Part shown: positions 36,259 through 48,500 of the stretch, piece by piece | Numbering within the stretch: the first letter of the stretch is position 1 | Layout of the letters: each line of letters starts with the position of its first letter | Program-made: the position numbers and the translations under genes | From: Alitta virens | Taxonomy: Eukaryota; Annelida; Polychaeta; Phyllodocida; Nereididae | Assembly (NCBI GenBank): GCA_932294295.1 | Contig: OW028581.1 | Location: 15,777,162 to 15,841,161, forward strand | DNA: 64,000 nucleotides | Direction: 5' to 3' | The notes under the pieces: model-generated | The model's input: the letters and a program-made list of their open reading frames with translations, nothing else | Database searches by the model: none | Told to the model about the DNA's origin: nothing

Positions 36259-36450
36259 ATATGGCTGACTGACTGACTGACTGACTGCTGTATTAATAAT
36301 GCTAGCACAGATTATTAAATAAGGGCTTTGGTGCAGTTGATGACTGACTGACTGACTGACTGACTGACTGACTGACTGACCGACTGACTATTAAACTAGC
36401 TTTGGTGCAGTCAATGACTGACTGACTGACTGACTGACTGATTTTTTTTT
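36259..36450. repeat. GACT microsatellite blocks within a larger repeat
   Basis: Runs of (gact)n are separated by 'aataagggctttggtgcagt(c/t)(a/g)atgactg', which occurs three to four times. So a longer unit containing the tetranucleotide was itself tandemly copied. Confidence 0.85.
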
Positions 36451-36888
36451 TAGATAAGGGCTTGGGTGCAGTCAATACTATGGAGCTAGTAGGTCATAAT
36501 GGTAGAGGGTGGGCCAGTAGCAGGGAAGGGCATGGGGTGTTAAGGAAAGGGTGACCTGATTGGATCAAACTGGTATTGTATGGTGAACCATAAACACTTA
36601 AAAAAAAGGCATTTCCCCAGATACCATGCCACATTGGCCTGACACTGGAACAATGTTAATTCAATACGGACGACATGGGCCTGACTTCAAGCCAACATTA
36701 CAGGTTCTCTTTCTACAATTTAACATCATGGATTTATTTACAAGTAAATGACTTCTTTTCACAAGGATACAATGAGAATATTAAAAAGAGTGATCGGGCG
36801 CATTAACATATGGGACATTTAGAAATGTTCAGGTGATATTGTATTCTATGATGTGTTAACATGAAAAACTAGTCACATCCTTGTTAGG

Positions 36889-37048
36889 TAGGGAGAGCTA
36901 TACAGGCATAACTGAAGTGTTTGGTAGGGAGAGCTATACAGGCATAACTGGAGTGTTGGGTAGGAGAGTTATACAGGCATAACTGGAGTGTTGCATCGGG
37001 AGAGCTATACAGGCATAATTGGAGTGTTGGGTAGGAAGAACTAACAGG
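36889..37048. repeat. 36-bp tandem repeat, about 4.5 units
   Basis: Unit 'ggtagggagagctatacaggcataactggagtgttg' with small variants, ending about 130 bases before the exon at 37178. Units differ by single changes, so the array is fairly young. No coding sense is apparent. Confidence 0.85.
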
Positions 37049-37177
37049 CATAATCGGCTGCTAACAAACTGCATCCATTTCAGATCATTGCATACTAAAC
37101 CAGTCTTTGGTATGCTACTGAGGCTTATATTACACTGATGAAGCAAACATATTTGAATTCTATTTCTTTTATTACAG

Positions 37178-38012
37178 TGGTTGAAAATGCCAAGTGCATT
37201 GATGCTTTGCCAGAAGCATGTAGATCACAGATTCCCCTCAGACCAGAGTTCTGCTACACTTCCTACAACTACGACCTCTGCTGCGCAACTTGTAGAGGAC
37301 TGTCAGAGGGCAGTGACCCAGGTCAGTAAAAGTGCACTAAAACTGTACAAAGTTACTATTCAAGTGGGAAATTTACTTCACAAAATAGAATTAGTCGACG
37401 AGAAAGGGTTAATGGCTTAATCCATAATTGTATCCTTCTATCCCAGATAGCATTTCAAATCAAACCAGCGTCATTTCTATATTGGCCGCTGTCGGTACAA
37501 CATCATTTTGACATTGCCGATATTGAAACGACTTGGAATGCTATATGGAATTATCATTCGTATTAAAACTTTGGGCTAACCCTGATGACCCCAATTTCAT
37601 CCATTGTTACACCCCCGCTGTCAAACAATATATTTGCATGACTTTTTCAACTTTTTCCTAATTTCCAGAATGTCCATATGGCTATCGCAACACTTTGATT
37701 GAAGCAGACGATAAGAGCATGTGGACATGTAACCAATATACCCAGAAATACGGAAGATGGCGCTGCAATGAGCCTGCTTTCAGAAGTACGTGCTGCAGCA
37801 CATGCAAAGGTTTTGCAGGATGGAAGAGAAAGAGAACAAGCTTTTTTGCTAATGACAGCAGAACAAATTATTATGAGATACAATGTGATCATATTCCTTT
37901 TTGTTGGGAAGAATTTTTTCTAGAGACGGCAGTTTCTTATTTTGCTGAATGGAAAATCTCCTGTTTGTCTTATAATGAGGCCGGGCTGGGTGGTTTATGT
38001 TTCCACTTATGA
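37178..38012 (+). CDS. Two 3' exons encoding PLAC/ShK-like cysteine repeats
   Basis: Exons 37178-37321 and 37669-38012 (phase-1 entry, phase-1 intron, stop TGA at 38010). Exon 1 has C-x8-C-x10-C-x8-CC-x2-C (KCIDALPEAC ... FCYTSYNYDLCCATC). Exon 2 starts with a second repeat, CPYGYRN ... TCNQYTQKYGRWRC ... CCSTC. This is the PLAC (protease and lacunin) or ShK plan, usually found at the C-terminus of TSP1-rich matrix proteins such as papilin and ADAMTS-like proteins. No upstream exon of its own is seen before 30.6 kb. The phase-1 start is compatible with splicing from any gene B TSP1 exon, so this may be an alternative end of gene B or the end of another gene. The last 20 codons lie in the 1,940-bp tandem duplication. 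The tail after CCSTC is unlike any domain I know, and a donor-like 'caaag|gttttg' offers another exon end. Confidence 0.7.
37442..37548. repeat. Palindromic MITE, CCCAGATAGC family, in PLAC-gene intron
   Basis: Starts cccagatagcatttcaaatc and ends gaaacgacttggaatgctatatgg. Confidence 0.7.
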
Positions 38013-39889
38013 TGTTTGTGTATTGTAATGTAAAACCACATATAATGAAATGTAAAAATACTAATGGACGGTGCTTCTTAACAATACATTTTTTTATTTT
38101 TTTTAGGCGCATAATAATTATCATTGTACAGTACTTAAAGAGATTATTTTGTAGTGACCAAAAATAAACACAATTACACACCTTCACTATCCTCTTGCTC
38201 TCTGTCCATATTCCAGGAAAACCAACAAAAATAGAGAGTTTATTTATCTAATATGACAAAACAAAAGCTAAATTACAATGCCAATAAATTGATAAAACAA
38301 TAGTTAAAACTGTATAAGTTTATGCAATTTTACAAATCTTAGTATTTTCTGGATACATCAGGCTTTAGCTAAAAGTTCTACAAAAGAAACATGTCTGTCT
38401 TAAAGAAGTTCCACCTTAGAAGTTCAAAACTGATTACTGCGTTGTTGCGGTAATATTCATGTGTTGTTTTAGAGTGGCCTATGTAATATGTCTTTCTTGC
38501 AGCTGAGCAGACCATGTCAAAAGTGCCTGTCTCAAAATACTTAATTGTTAAACAAAGGTGAATTCAAGAATATACAAAACTTAATCAATTGCTATTAAAG
38601 GCAAAATAAAAAACAAACATATTGCAGCAATAGAAATTAAATGTATCTAGGCCAACGCCCGAGTATAGGTTGTCAAAGTTTAAGCAATCAAACCCTTCCT
38701 GGAGAGACTGAATTGCATTGCTACATGGGCACAATCTATTCATAGTCTTGTATTGCTTCATCATACTTGCACATCCATAATTCATTCCTCATCCGGCTCT
38801 CTACTCTACTCCACCAGTTTCCGTTTCGATGATAGTCCGATAATCTGCGCAGATGAGTTATTGTCATTCGGCGGTGCTCAGATATATTTGTTTGTTGATA
38901 TTTTCAGTTGTAGAGCACTTTTGAACAGGGATCGATGAATGCTTTGTAAACCAATACTATTAAAGAAGTTTCCTCAGATGAAACCAGTTTGAAATCTGAT
39001 AATCAGCAAATTTCTTCAACACACGCACATATGCAATTAAATTGTATGGACACATACAGGCCTCATAGGCTGGGCTAACCATCTTGCTTATTGTTCTTTG
39101 TTGGCACTGTCATATGATCTGTAAGTCATAGAAACAATAAAATAATTTTAGCTTGGATTAATTTTCTCCGGTATGTAAATTACCCGGCACTCTCAACTGC
39201 TTTAAACACAAACCAAAACAAAAATTTGGTACAGTTGGTTTCATTAAAAACGGCCTGTCAAATTGAAACTAGAGCTGTCATAGCTGGCTAATCAAAACCA
39301 GATCTAAAAGTAAATATTTATAGTATATTAGATTAGTTTTACATTTACCAAGGTTTATTTATATCTGGTGATAGATGTGAGCCGATTATTAGCTGTAGAA
39401 GTGGACAAAAGCAGCTGGCTTTAGCATGTATAGACCACAGCCAGGTACAGGTTGCTACAGACAGCCAGAGTCGACCGTATTTTATGAAACTAACAGTATG
39501 TACCAACATAGAAATGTTTATACAATTTCATACTTATCACAATGTATCTAACAGCTTGACCTTATCAGTGGCTCTACGCAATACAACATGATCTGTTTTA
39601 TCAATCTCCTTCGTACCATGTGTTTTGCCACTAGGCCTGTCATTTTCAGCTGAGACAGACTCTGGAGCAAGCGTTGCGCTTTGGTCTGACTCACGCTCTC
39701 CCAGCAGCCAGAAAGTTCCACGTGATTTGAACTGATATAACTCTCTATCCTGAAATCATATACATGTCACTAGTGACTCCATGATTAGATTATGTTTCAG
39801 TGCAATGTCAATAACTTTTTTGGTTTAGATGACACAGTACTGTCCAGATAATATCGAAACTGCCCAGTTATTGACACAGTACTGTCACC
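37950..39889. repeat. Tandem duplication, copy 1 (1,940 bp)
   Basis: 37950-39889 and 39890-41829 are head-to-tail copies with an exact offset of 1,940 bases. I counted only about five single-base differences (for example c/t at 37982, c/t at 38827, t/c at 39746). Copy 1 begins inside the last PLAC exon and contains a second, nearly identical terminal exon of the cyclase gene at 39749-39537 (minus). Either a recent segmental duplication or an assembly artefact from two haplotypes. Confidence 0.95.
39537..39749 (-). CDS. Duplicate (alternative or orphan) last exon of the guanylyl cyclase
   Basis: A copy of the terminal cyclase exon 41477-41689 lies in the upstream half of the tandem duplication. 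It keeps the acceptor, the full 71-codon frame and the stop; the only coding change I see is the second codon (AGA against GGA: Arg for Gly). Because the real last exon comes first in transcript order, this copy would be used only by exon skipping. A TTTATT (AATAAA on the minus strand) follows each copy. It could be an alternative 3' exon or untranscribed debris. Confidence 0.6.
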   Translation of the reverse strand, partial: DRELYQFKSRGTFWLLGERESDQSATLAPESVSAENDRPSGKTHGTKEIDKTDHVVLRRATDKVKLLDTL

Positions 39890-41829
39890 TGGAAAATCTC
39901 CTGTTTGTCTTATAATGAGGCTGGGCTGGGTGGTTTATGTTTCCACTTATGATGTTTGTGTATTGTAATGTAAAACCACATATAATGAAATGTAAAAATA
40001 CTAATGGACGGTGCTTCTTAACAATACATTTTTTTATTTTTTTTAGGCGCATAATAATTATCATTGTACAGTACTTAAAGAGATTATTTTGTAGTGACCA
40101 AAAATAAACACAATTACACACCTTCACTATCCTCTTGCTCTCTGTCCATATTCCAGGAAAACCAACAAAAATAGAGAGTTTATTTATCTTATATGACAAA
40201 ACAAAAGCTAAATTACAATGCCAATAAATTGATAAAACAATAGTTAAAACTGTATAAGTTTATGCAATTTTACAAATCTTAGTATTTTCTGGATACATCA
40301 GGCTTTAGCTAAAAGTTCTACAAAAGAAACATGTCTGTCTTAAAGAAGTTCCACCTTAGAAGTTCAAAACTGATTACTGCGTTGTTGCGGTAATATTCAT
40401 GTGTTGTTTTAGAGTGGCCTATGTAATATGTCTTTCTTGCAGCTGAGCAGACCATGTCAAAAGTGCCTGTCTCAAAATACTTAATTGTTAAACAAAGGTG
40501 AATTCAAGAATATACAAAACTTAATCAATTGCTATTAAAGGCAAAATAAAAAACAAACATATTGCAGCAATAGAAATTAAATGTATCTAGGCCAACGCCC
40601 GAGTATAGGTTGTCAAAGTTTAAGCAATCAAACCCTTCCTGGAGAGACTGAATTGCATTGCTACATGGGCACAATCTATTCATAGTCTTGTATTGCTTCA
40701 TCATACTTGCACATCCATAATTCATTCCTCATCCGGCTCTCTACTCTACTCCACCAGTTTCCGTTTTGATGATAGTCCGATAATCTGCGCAGATGAGTTA
40801 TTGTCATTCGGCGGTGCTCAGATATATTTGTTTGTTGATATTTTCAGTTGTAGAGCACTTTTGAACAGGGATCGATGAATGCTTTGTAAACCAATACTAT
40901 TAAAGAAGTTTCCTCAGATGAAACCAGTTTGAAATCTGATAATCAGCAAATTTCTTCAACACACGCACATATGCAATTAAATTGTATGGACACATACAGG
41001 CCTCATAGGCTGGGCTAACCATCTTGCTTATTGTTCTTTGTTGGCACTGTCATATGATCTGTAAGTCATAGAAACAATAAAATAATTTTAGCTTGGATTA
41101 ATTTTCTCCGGTATGTAAATTACCCGGCACTCTCAACTGCTTTAAACACAAACCAAAACAAAAATTTGGTACAGTTGGTTTCATTAAAAACGGCCTGTCA
41201 AATTGAAACTAGAGCTGTCATAGCTGGCTAATCAAAACCAGATCTAAAAGTAAATATTTATAGTATATTAGATTAGTTTTACATTTACCAAGGTTTATTT
41301 ATATCTGGTGATAGATGTGAGCCGATTATTAGCTGTAGAAGTGGACAAAAGCAGCTGGCTTTAGCATGTATAGACCACAGCCAGGTACAGGTTGCTACAG
41401 ACAGCCAGAGTCGACCGTATTTTATGAAACTAACAGTATGTACCAACATAGAAATGTTTATACAATTTCATACTTATCACAATGTATCTAACAGCTTGAC
41501 CTTATCAGTGGCTCTACGCAATACAACATGATCTGTTTTATCAATCTCCTTCGTACCATGTGTTTTGCCACTAGGCCTGTCATTTTCAGCTGAGACAGAC
41601 TCTGGAGCAAGCGTTGCGCTTTGGTCTGACTCACGCTCTCCCAGCAGCCAGAAAGTTCCACGTGATTTGAACTGATATAACTCTCCATCCTGAAATCATA
41701 TACATGTCACTAGTGACTCCATGATTAGATTATGTTTCAGTGCAATGTCAATAACTTTTTTGGTTAAGATGACACAGTACTGTCCAGATAATATCGAAAC
41801 TGCCCAGTTATTGACACAGTACTGTCACC
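39890..41829. repeat. Tandem duplication, copy 2 (1,940 bp)
   Basis: Second copy of the unit described at 37950. It carries the functional-looking last exon of the cyclase (41689-41477) and a stranded copy of the last 63 bases of the PLAC coding exon (39890-39952). Confidence 0.95.
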
Positions 41830-44800
41830 GAGTTCCTTCATAATTGACACAGCACTGAGAGCCATTATTATTGCCAATAATATAATTATTGTTTAACTAA
41901 TAAACTCGAACAATTGACTAAATTGACCATGAAGTTGATTATGACTGAACTGAAGCTTAAATCAGTCTTTTGATATGGAAAATTAAACATTTCTTTCCAA
42001 GTTTCCAAGTCACTCACCTTTGCTTCCAGTGCACTTAGATCACGTCTTTCAACCTCAAATGACCCAATATGATCCAGTAATTCCTTCGTTGTTGGACTGA
42101 TTTGAATTTTCATGGCTGCAACAAACAATGGCTAAGAAGTATGCGAAATCTCCGATAATAGTTTTGCTAACAACCTGTTAATGGTGAATCCCGCATCCTC
42201 TGACTAGTTGACAAGTCAGTGGTCATTGACCAATTTTTAGCAAGAATTCAATGCAATTATTATAAATCTCACTTAATGCCACTAAGCAACAGACCGGGAT
42301 ACATTTGTTTATCTAAAATAGGATGAAATATTCTCTTTCCAGACACATATTACTGTTATTAGATAATTGTACTGCGTAAATGACTCAGACGTCATATTGG
42401 AGATGCTGCAGACTCGTACTCAGTCTGGCTAGTAGTCCTAACACTGCATTTTGATATTACACTAGCAGCCTAAAGCTAATTAGATATATAATATAATTTA
42501 TTTAAATATATCAAAGCCTCGGACTTAATATTTAATAATTCACATATCATGTTATTGGTACCTTCGCCACTAGATTCCATAGCAGATGCAGTAAGCACGG
42601 TGCCACCGAAAAGACAATATCGAGGCATCTTGTGGCCCACTACACCAGCAAGAACGGGTCCTGTAAAAGTATAAGACCAAACAGTGTATTAGACAAGAAT
42701 TCGCCATTAAAAGGAAATACTAGGCCTACAAAGTGATAAGAGATTTATTATTTTCAGACAATAGTTCGAATATGAGTAATAATTTTCTTCACTCAATAGT
42801 CCACCACTAACATAAAAAAACTGGCCGTACATGTAATGCAAGAAATGTAGCTAAATATATAATATGCTTCGTTTCCATACAAGTATTTACCATTAACAGG
42901 AAGATTCTGTTTCTAAAAATGATGGAAAATATGAAATCATAACTTTCAATTAACGGGAAATACTGTTTCATCAAAGTTATGAGTTAACTTGCAAAACTTA
43001 AAAAGCATACATATATTATCAGAAATGAACTTCTGTATACAAAAGGTCCTGCAAATATAAATTTGATATATGAACATTTTTATACAGTTTACACCTGTGC
43101 AAATTAAAGACAAACAAAACACATGAATGACTGACCTGTATGAATACCTATGCGAATTTGCAACTTGTGATCCGGTTTGAACTTAATCTTGAAGCACTGG
43201 ACAGCATTAAGAATACCCAACGCCATCCGGCAAATTTCCCCGGCATGCTTAATTCCATTCTTTACTGGCAAACCTGATGTGACCATGTAAGCATCACCGA
43301 TAGTTTCAACCTAAGAGACAAAAATGATATTCTTAATCTATAACACACACAACTAAATACTACATGGCCAAATGTGCCACGTGCGTTTTCCATGCATTTG
43401 GATAAACGCATGGAAAACGCATGGTGTGTTTTCCATGGGTTTATCATTCTCATGGAAAACACACGTGGCACATTTGGCCATGTACATCTGCATGTGTTGA
43501 AGCCATGAGAATTCTTTGGATGCGGGATCTGTAATTGTAATTATTAGGTCACCTCCAAAAACCATCTCAAAGAAAACGCCTCTTCAAAATATATTGAGAT
43601 CACCCCATAATATAAAAACGGACAGGTGCATTGTAAATGTATATAACATTTATATTAATTTGACAATCTCTTAAGATACTGTAAACATTCCCATTGCTGC
43701 TTATATTGATGTATTTTTATAGGGTACCCAATTTAAGATTCAGGAATTTAGTATCACAAATTGCTTTCACCTTATATACATCCAGTTTGTCTGCAATGGA
43801 GTCAAATGCTTTGTATAAAGCTCTCAACAATTCAACGACCTGAAAATGTGAAATTGACATAGAACATTTCTTGAGTATTGTGCCCCCCATAAAATCGACT
43901 CATCCTTGATATACCAAAATCCCAATTAAAGCCTTCAAATCTAGTCAGAAGTAACAACTTTTCACCAATATTTCTACCTTGACCAGCAGTTAAGCCATCA
44001 GCCAGTTAGAACTTTGTCCAGCTCCACAAAAACTCTTTATGAGCCACTTCTAAGCTGGATGTCAGCTACATTTGTAGCTACTTTTTACTGTAATCCAACT
44101 TAGCTGTTTATATTATATCATTATTCTACAATAACCTTACTTGCATTTTCCCTTCCTTTTCTGAAATTGACCACAATTAATTCCCTTTCTTGTCTTAATG
44201 GAACACTTTTCACATAATTTCAATCTTGTTCGAAAACTTGTATTTTTTAAGCCATTTACCTCTTCGGGGTTAAGTTGAGAACACAAAGCTGTGAAGCCCT
44301 TAATATCAGAAAAGTAAATGGAGACACTGTCAAAACTTTCAGCAGCTACCTTTTTGCCCTCCATCAGCTGTTCTGCCACTGATCTGTAATACATATTTTG
44401 TTAGTACCCAAAAGTGGATTTTCATGGAAGGTTTGCTATACTTCCACCAGATGGCTACAACAGAATACTGCCATTCTATTGGCTGAAAAAGTTCCCGCCC
44501 TTAATTGTGATTGGCTGAAGCAAAGTACATCCTAACAGCAGTATTTTTAGTGCATTTTAATGTATATTTGACACTTTATCATTTAGTTGATGTTTGTTAT
44601 TTTTCTGAGAAAGTTATATTTATGGAATCAGTTAGTTATTACCTACTGCGTCTGAAAATGTTTTTCACATTGTTCAGCGCATCTGAAGATCAGTTTTATT
44701 GAAGATTGTGCCATATAATATAAAAAATTTACAACAATGGGTATTTATTAATGAGCATTTAGTAATTGACACAAGCAGGGACACTGTCCAACCATTGTTT

Positions 44801-45518
44801 GAACAGGTTATGACATCATCAACTGCACTCAATGACTTGATTGTATGCTAACATCATTAAACAATGGTTGCACCGTCCTGCTGATGGCTATTCATGTTAG
44901 TATTTAGATGTTTTTTGTGCAAACAGAGGAAGCTGTCAATGACCATGCCCAAATAATTTGTTGATTTCATCTGGTATGCCCATAATAAACAAACTTACTT
45001 CGGCAACAACAAGTGCAAGACCCTTTCTACTTCCTTCGTTTGCTTTACATAATCAGCAGTCCTTGCCTCAACCTGTTTCTCCAAATCTTCTGCGTAAAGG
45101 TCCATTCGAACTCTGAGATTTTCCAGAATGTTACCTTTGTCTCCTTTTCTGAAAAAATCATCCAGAGATTTTAGTTTGTAGAGCCAATTTGACAGGTTTC
45201 AGTTTCATGATCTTTCTGTTAATTCATGATCTTTCTGTTAATTCATGATCTCAAAAATAGATTCGTCAGTTTAGTATCTTCGATAGAATGTTCAATTCAT
45301 ACACTGATAAGCACCGCAACAGCAACATTCAAATTCCCATGTGGTTCATCAGCTTAACTGAAGTATTTATGTATGTATTTATGTATGTAAGGATGTATTT
45401 ATGTATGTATGTATCTATCTATCTATTTATATATTTATCTATCTATCTATGTATCTATCTATCTATGTAATATCTATCTATCGATCTATCTAACTACCTA
45501 TCTATCTATCTGTCTATC

Positions 45519-45571
<53 letters not shown>

Positions 45572-48500
45572 GTCTATCTATCTATCTATCTATCTATCGA
45601 TCTATCTAACTATCTATCTATCTATCTATCTATCGATCTACCTAGCCAATCTATCAAGATCGATAGATCTATCTATCTATCTAAACAATTATGCAATATA
45701 AGAGTGGCAAAAATTCACCTACTCATTAATGGTGTGGATGGTCCTCTCCAGGGACTGGAAATCTGGACGCCCTGAAGGATCCTCATCCCAACATTGTTTC
45801 ACCATGTTCAACAAAGCTTCTGGAGGGTCTGCATCTGATTCATCTGTGGCTTTTTCATTATTGGCAACTTGTTTTTCCTTCGAATTGGGTGCCTCACAAA
45901 CCATGTTTTCCTTGGTGTTTTGGATGACATCATCCTGGGTTTCCTTTGCCTTTTCTATGGCCTTTTCAGTGAAACCATCTTGAATCACCCAGGAGTTTGC
46001 AGAGTTATTGTCAGACTTGCCGTCCATTGCGTCTTGGTTGTTGTTCGTCATGTCGCCCTTCGTGTTTTTGGCACCATCGGCGAGCTTTTGCTTCCAATCA
46101 AGAATTGGACGGAAGTAAGGTGTCTCACAAGCCTTCACTTTTTTGCAGATTTCTAAAAATATTAAATTAACATACCTGATAAAATTTGCATTCTACAATA
46201 AACACCAACAATGTGCACAAACTTAAGAATACAACTAACCTTTGGAAGTCAGTTCTTCATTATTAAGCCAAAATGTTCCTTTCCTGTAGATGATCTCTTG
46301 ACAAATTATTGCAAAGCTGTACACGTCACCTTTTTGAGTACCCTCAATTGGAGGATCCTGCATCCTTAGCAACTCTGGTGCTGTCCATAGTTTGTCTGCA
46401 ATTAGATAGTTATTAAGATCAATTGGGATGGTGCTTAGGCAGTTTTTTAAGCTTAATTCAGGAGGCCCCTGAAGGAAAAAATTCCAACTGGTGAAGTAAC
46501 TAACGTCTTAACCAAATGTGGTGGTAGTAGTAGTAGGTCGAGATTAACAACGTGTTTACCACCAAAGGGGCCACTTGCAAAGAGGAGGTCAGGTAACTAC
46601 CTATCGGAGTATATATATATGATTGTCAACATGTAACCATACAATCAGTTCATTGAGTGCAGTTGATGACGTCAGATTTTGATGACGTCAGATTTAGATG
46701 ACGTCAGATTTAGATGACGTGATAAACAATAGTTGTATCTGATCTTAAAGTCCCTCATGTTAAACACAAGACATGATTTGCTGCACGATCATTTCAAGTC
46801 AGTGGCCCAGTATTGTTGGACAGTATATACCTAAATAAATTACAGCATCCCAATCTGTACAATCTTTTAAAGCTGCACTCAAATCACACCTATTTAAACA
46901 GTTTTAGTTGGACTGTTAAGTTGGATTATGTCAGTTGGACTGTAAAGCGCATCTGGAGATTGAAATTTTCCTTACTTGGCCAATTGTGCCACATGCGTTT
47001 TACATGCGTTTATCTAAAAGCATGGAAAATGCATGTGGCACATTTGGCCATATAGCTTGCTCTTTATAAATGTTTACATTTAGATTTAATGCCGAGATGC
47101 CCATTGCAATGACTAATGCACTCAAGTCTGTATGGTCATTTCAGTTACCAACTGCCCATGTACTTACAGTTATTGAGAGGGTAATGCAAGAGCTGTATCT
47201 AAAATGTTACAAGTTTGCTATGTCAACATACTTTGGTAATAGAGATGTGGGGATTCCTCATCAAAGACATTGTGATTCCTCAATGATTGAAGACCAAAGT
47301 CAGTGATTTTCAGTTGGAAATGGCGGTCAACCACACAATTGGAACTCTTTAAATTTCCATGACTTCTGATAACACTGCTATGTAAGTATGCCATTCCCTG
47401 GTAAAAGAAGCGAAGGAAATTTAAAAAAAAAAAATACGTTATTGACATTTAATTTAATAGCTCAGGTGACATCACCAATTTCACTTACTGTGATAATATC
47501 CTGAATCAGAGATGATTTAAAGACTGAGTCCAACTTCATCTTTTCATTCTCTAGAACATCCTGCAAGAATAAATTTAATTGCAAGACTTGTTCTGGACTT
47601 TTCATTCTAATCACATGGTATGTATATAGCTAGGTAGATATACATGGGAGGTGCAGCCCTCTTAGGCAAGTTCTTGCCACTTTCGAGGGTTGATTGCTGA
47701 GGTGAGAGAAAGAGGAGGAGTCCACCCTTGTTACATATTTACCTCATGGGTGGGATCTCAGCATAGACACTGAGTGCAAGGGACCGCCAATTTAACGTCT
47801 CATCCGAACGTGTAGAAATCATTAAGGTTTTTAAAGACATCAACTATATCCAATTGACCAAATTTTTTAAAATTTAATTTGTTCAGTTCTCTTTTACTGT
47901 TAAATTATTTTCAAGAGGTAATTACCAAATTGTAATAAATAATTTTTGAAATAGTGTGCCGATGCGTTAGTAAATGATTACCTGCAAACTTCCCCTTGAA
48001 CAGTACTCAGTAAGTATGCATTGATTAGGAGGGTCAAGGCAGGCGCCCATAAAGCGAACAAGGTGGTTGTTGTGAATGTCTATCATCTGAAAAGAATTGG
48101 GAAAACCTAGTAAATATTCGTTGCCTAGAGTGGCAAAAATACAGAAAAAGGTAAAGGAAATTGAACTACCTTAGTAAAATCCTGGAGTAGATGAGTACTG
48201 TTGGGATGTATGTGTGGTTTCTTGAATGTTTTGATAGCCACTATAACATCCTGAAATAGCAGATCACTAAATACCTTGAAGACTTGACGTCGACAAAATG
48301 ATAACTTCATTGGTGGCTTTGCAGAAATATTATTACGGTAATTAGGCCTTTATCATACTAGTTACTTAAGAGGTGCCAAGGCCTAGTGGTCAAGGTGCTC
48401 GCATTCAACCAAAAAGTTCGAGCCAACACCATGGCATGGAGGAACTGAGCAGATCTTTCGTAACTCTTTGCTCCATTCCCAGGTGTAAATGGGTACTTGG

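Larger units (their letters stand above)
30850..37177. other. Intergenic or long-intron stretch, repeat-rich
   Basis: No exon is convincing here. It contains a poly-C run at 31563-31577, two inverted-repeat elements (32009-32200, 34482-34690), SINE fragments (33055-33250, 33985-34197), a half MITE (34195-34299), a poly-C run at 35626-35636, a GACT microsatellite (36259-36450) and a 36-bp tandem repeat (36889-37048). If the PLAC exons at 37.2 kb belong to gene B, this is one intron of over 8 kb. Confidence 0.5.

Noticed and set aside
38585..38938. Identical short ORFs at 38585/40525 and 38753/40693
   Set aside because: Repetition is explained by the 1,940-bp tandem duplication; the ORFs show no domain or splice context.
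45288..45609. Tyr/Leu/Ser/Ile-rich frames
   Set aside because: Pure translation of the ATCT microsatellite.
45729..46156. Plus-strand frames opposite the cyclase insertion exon
   Set aside because: Antisense shadows of the minus-strand exon, whose phases and motifs are clear.
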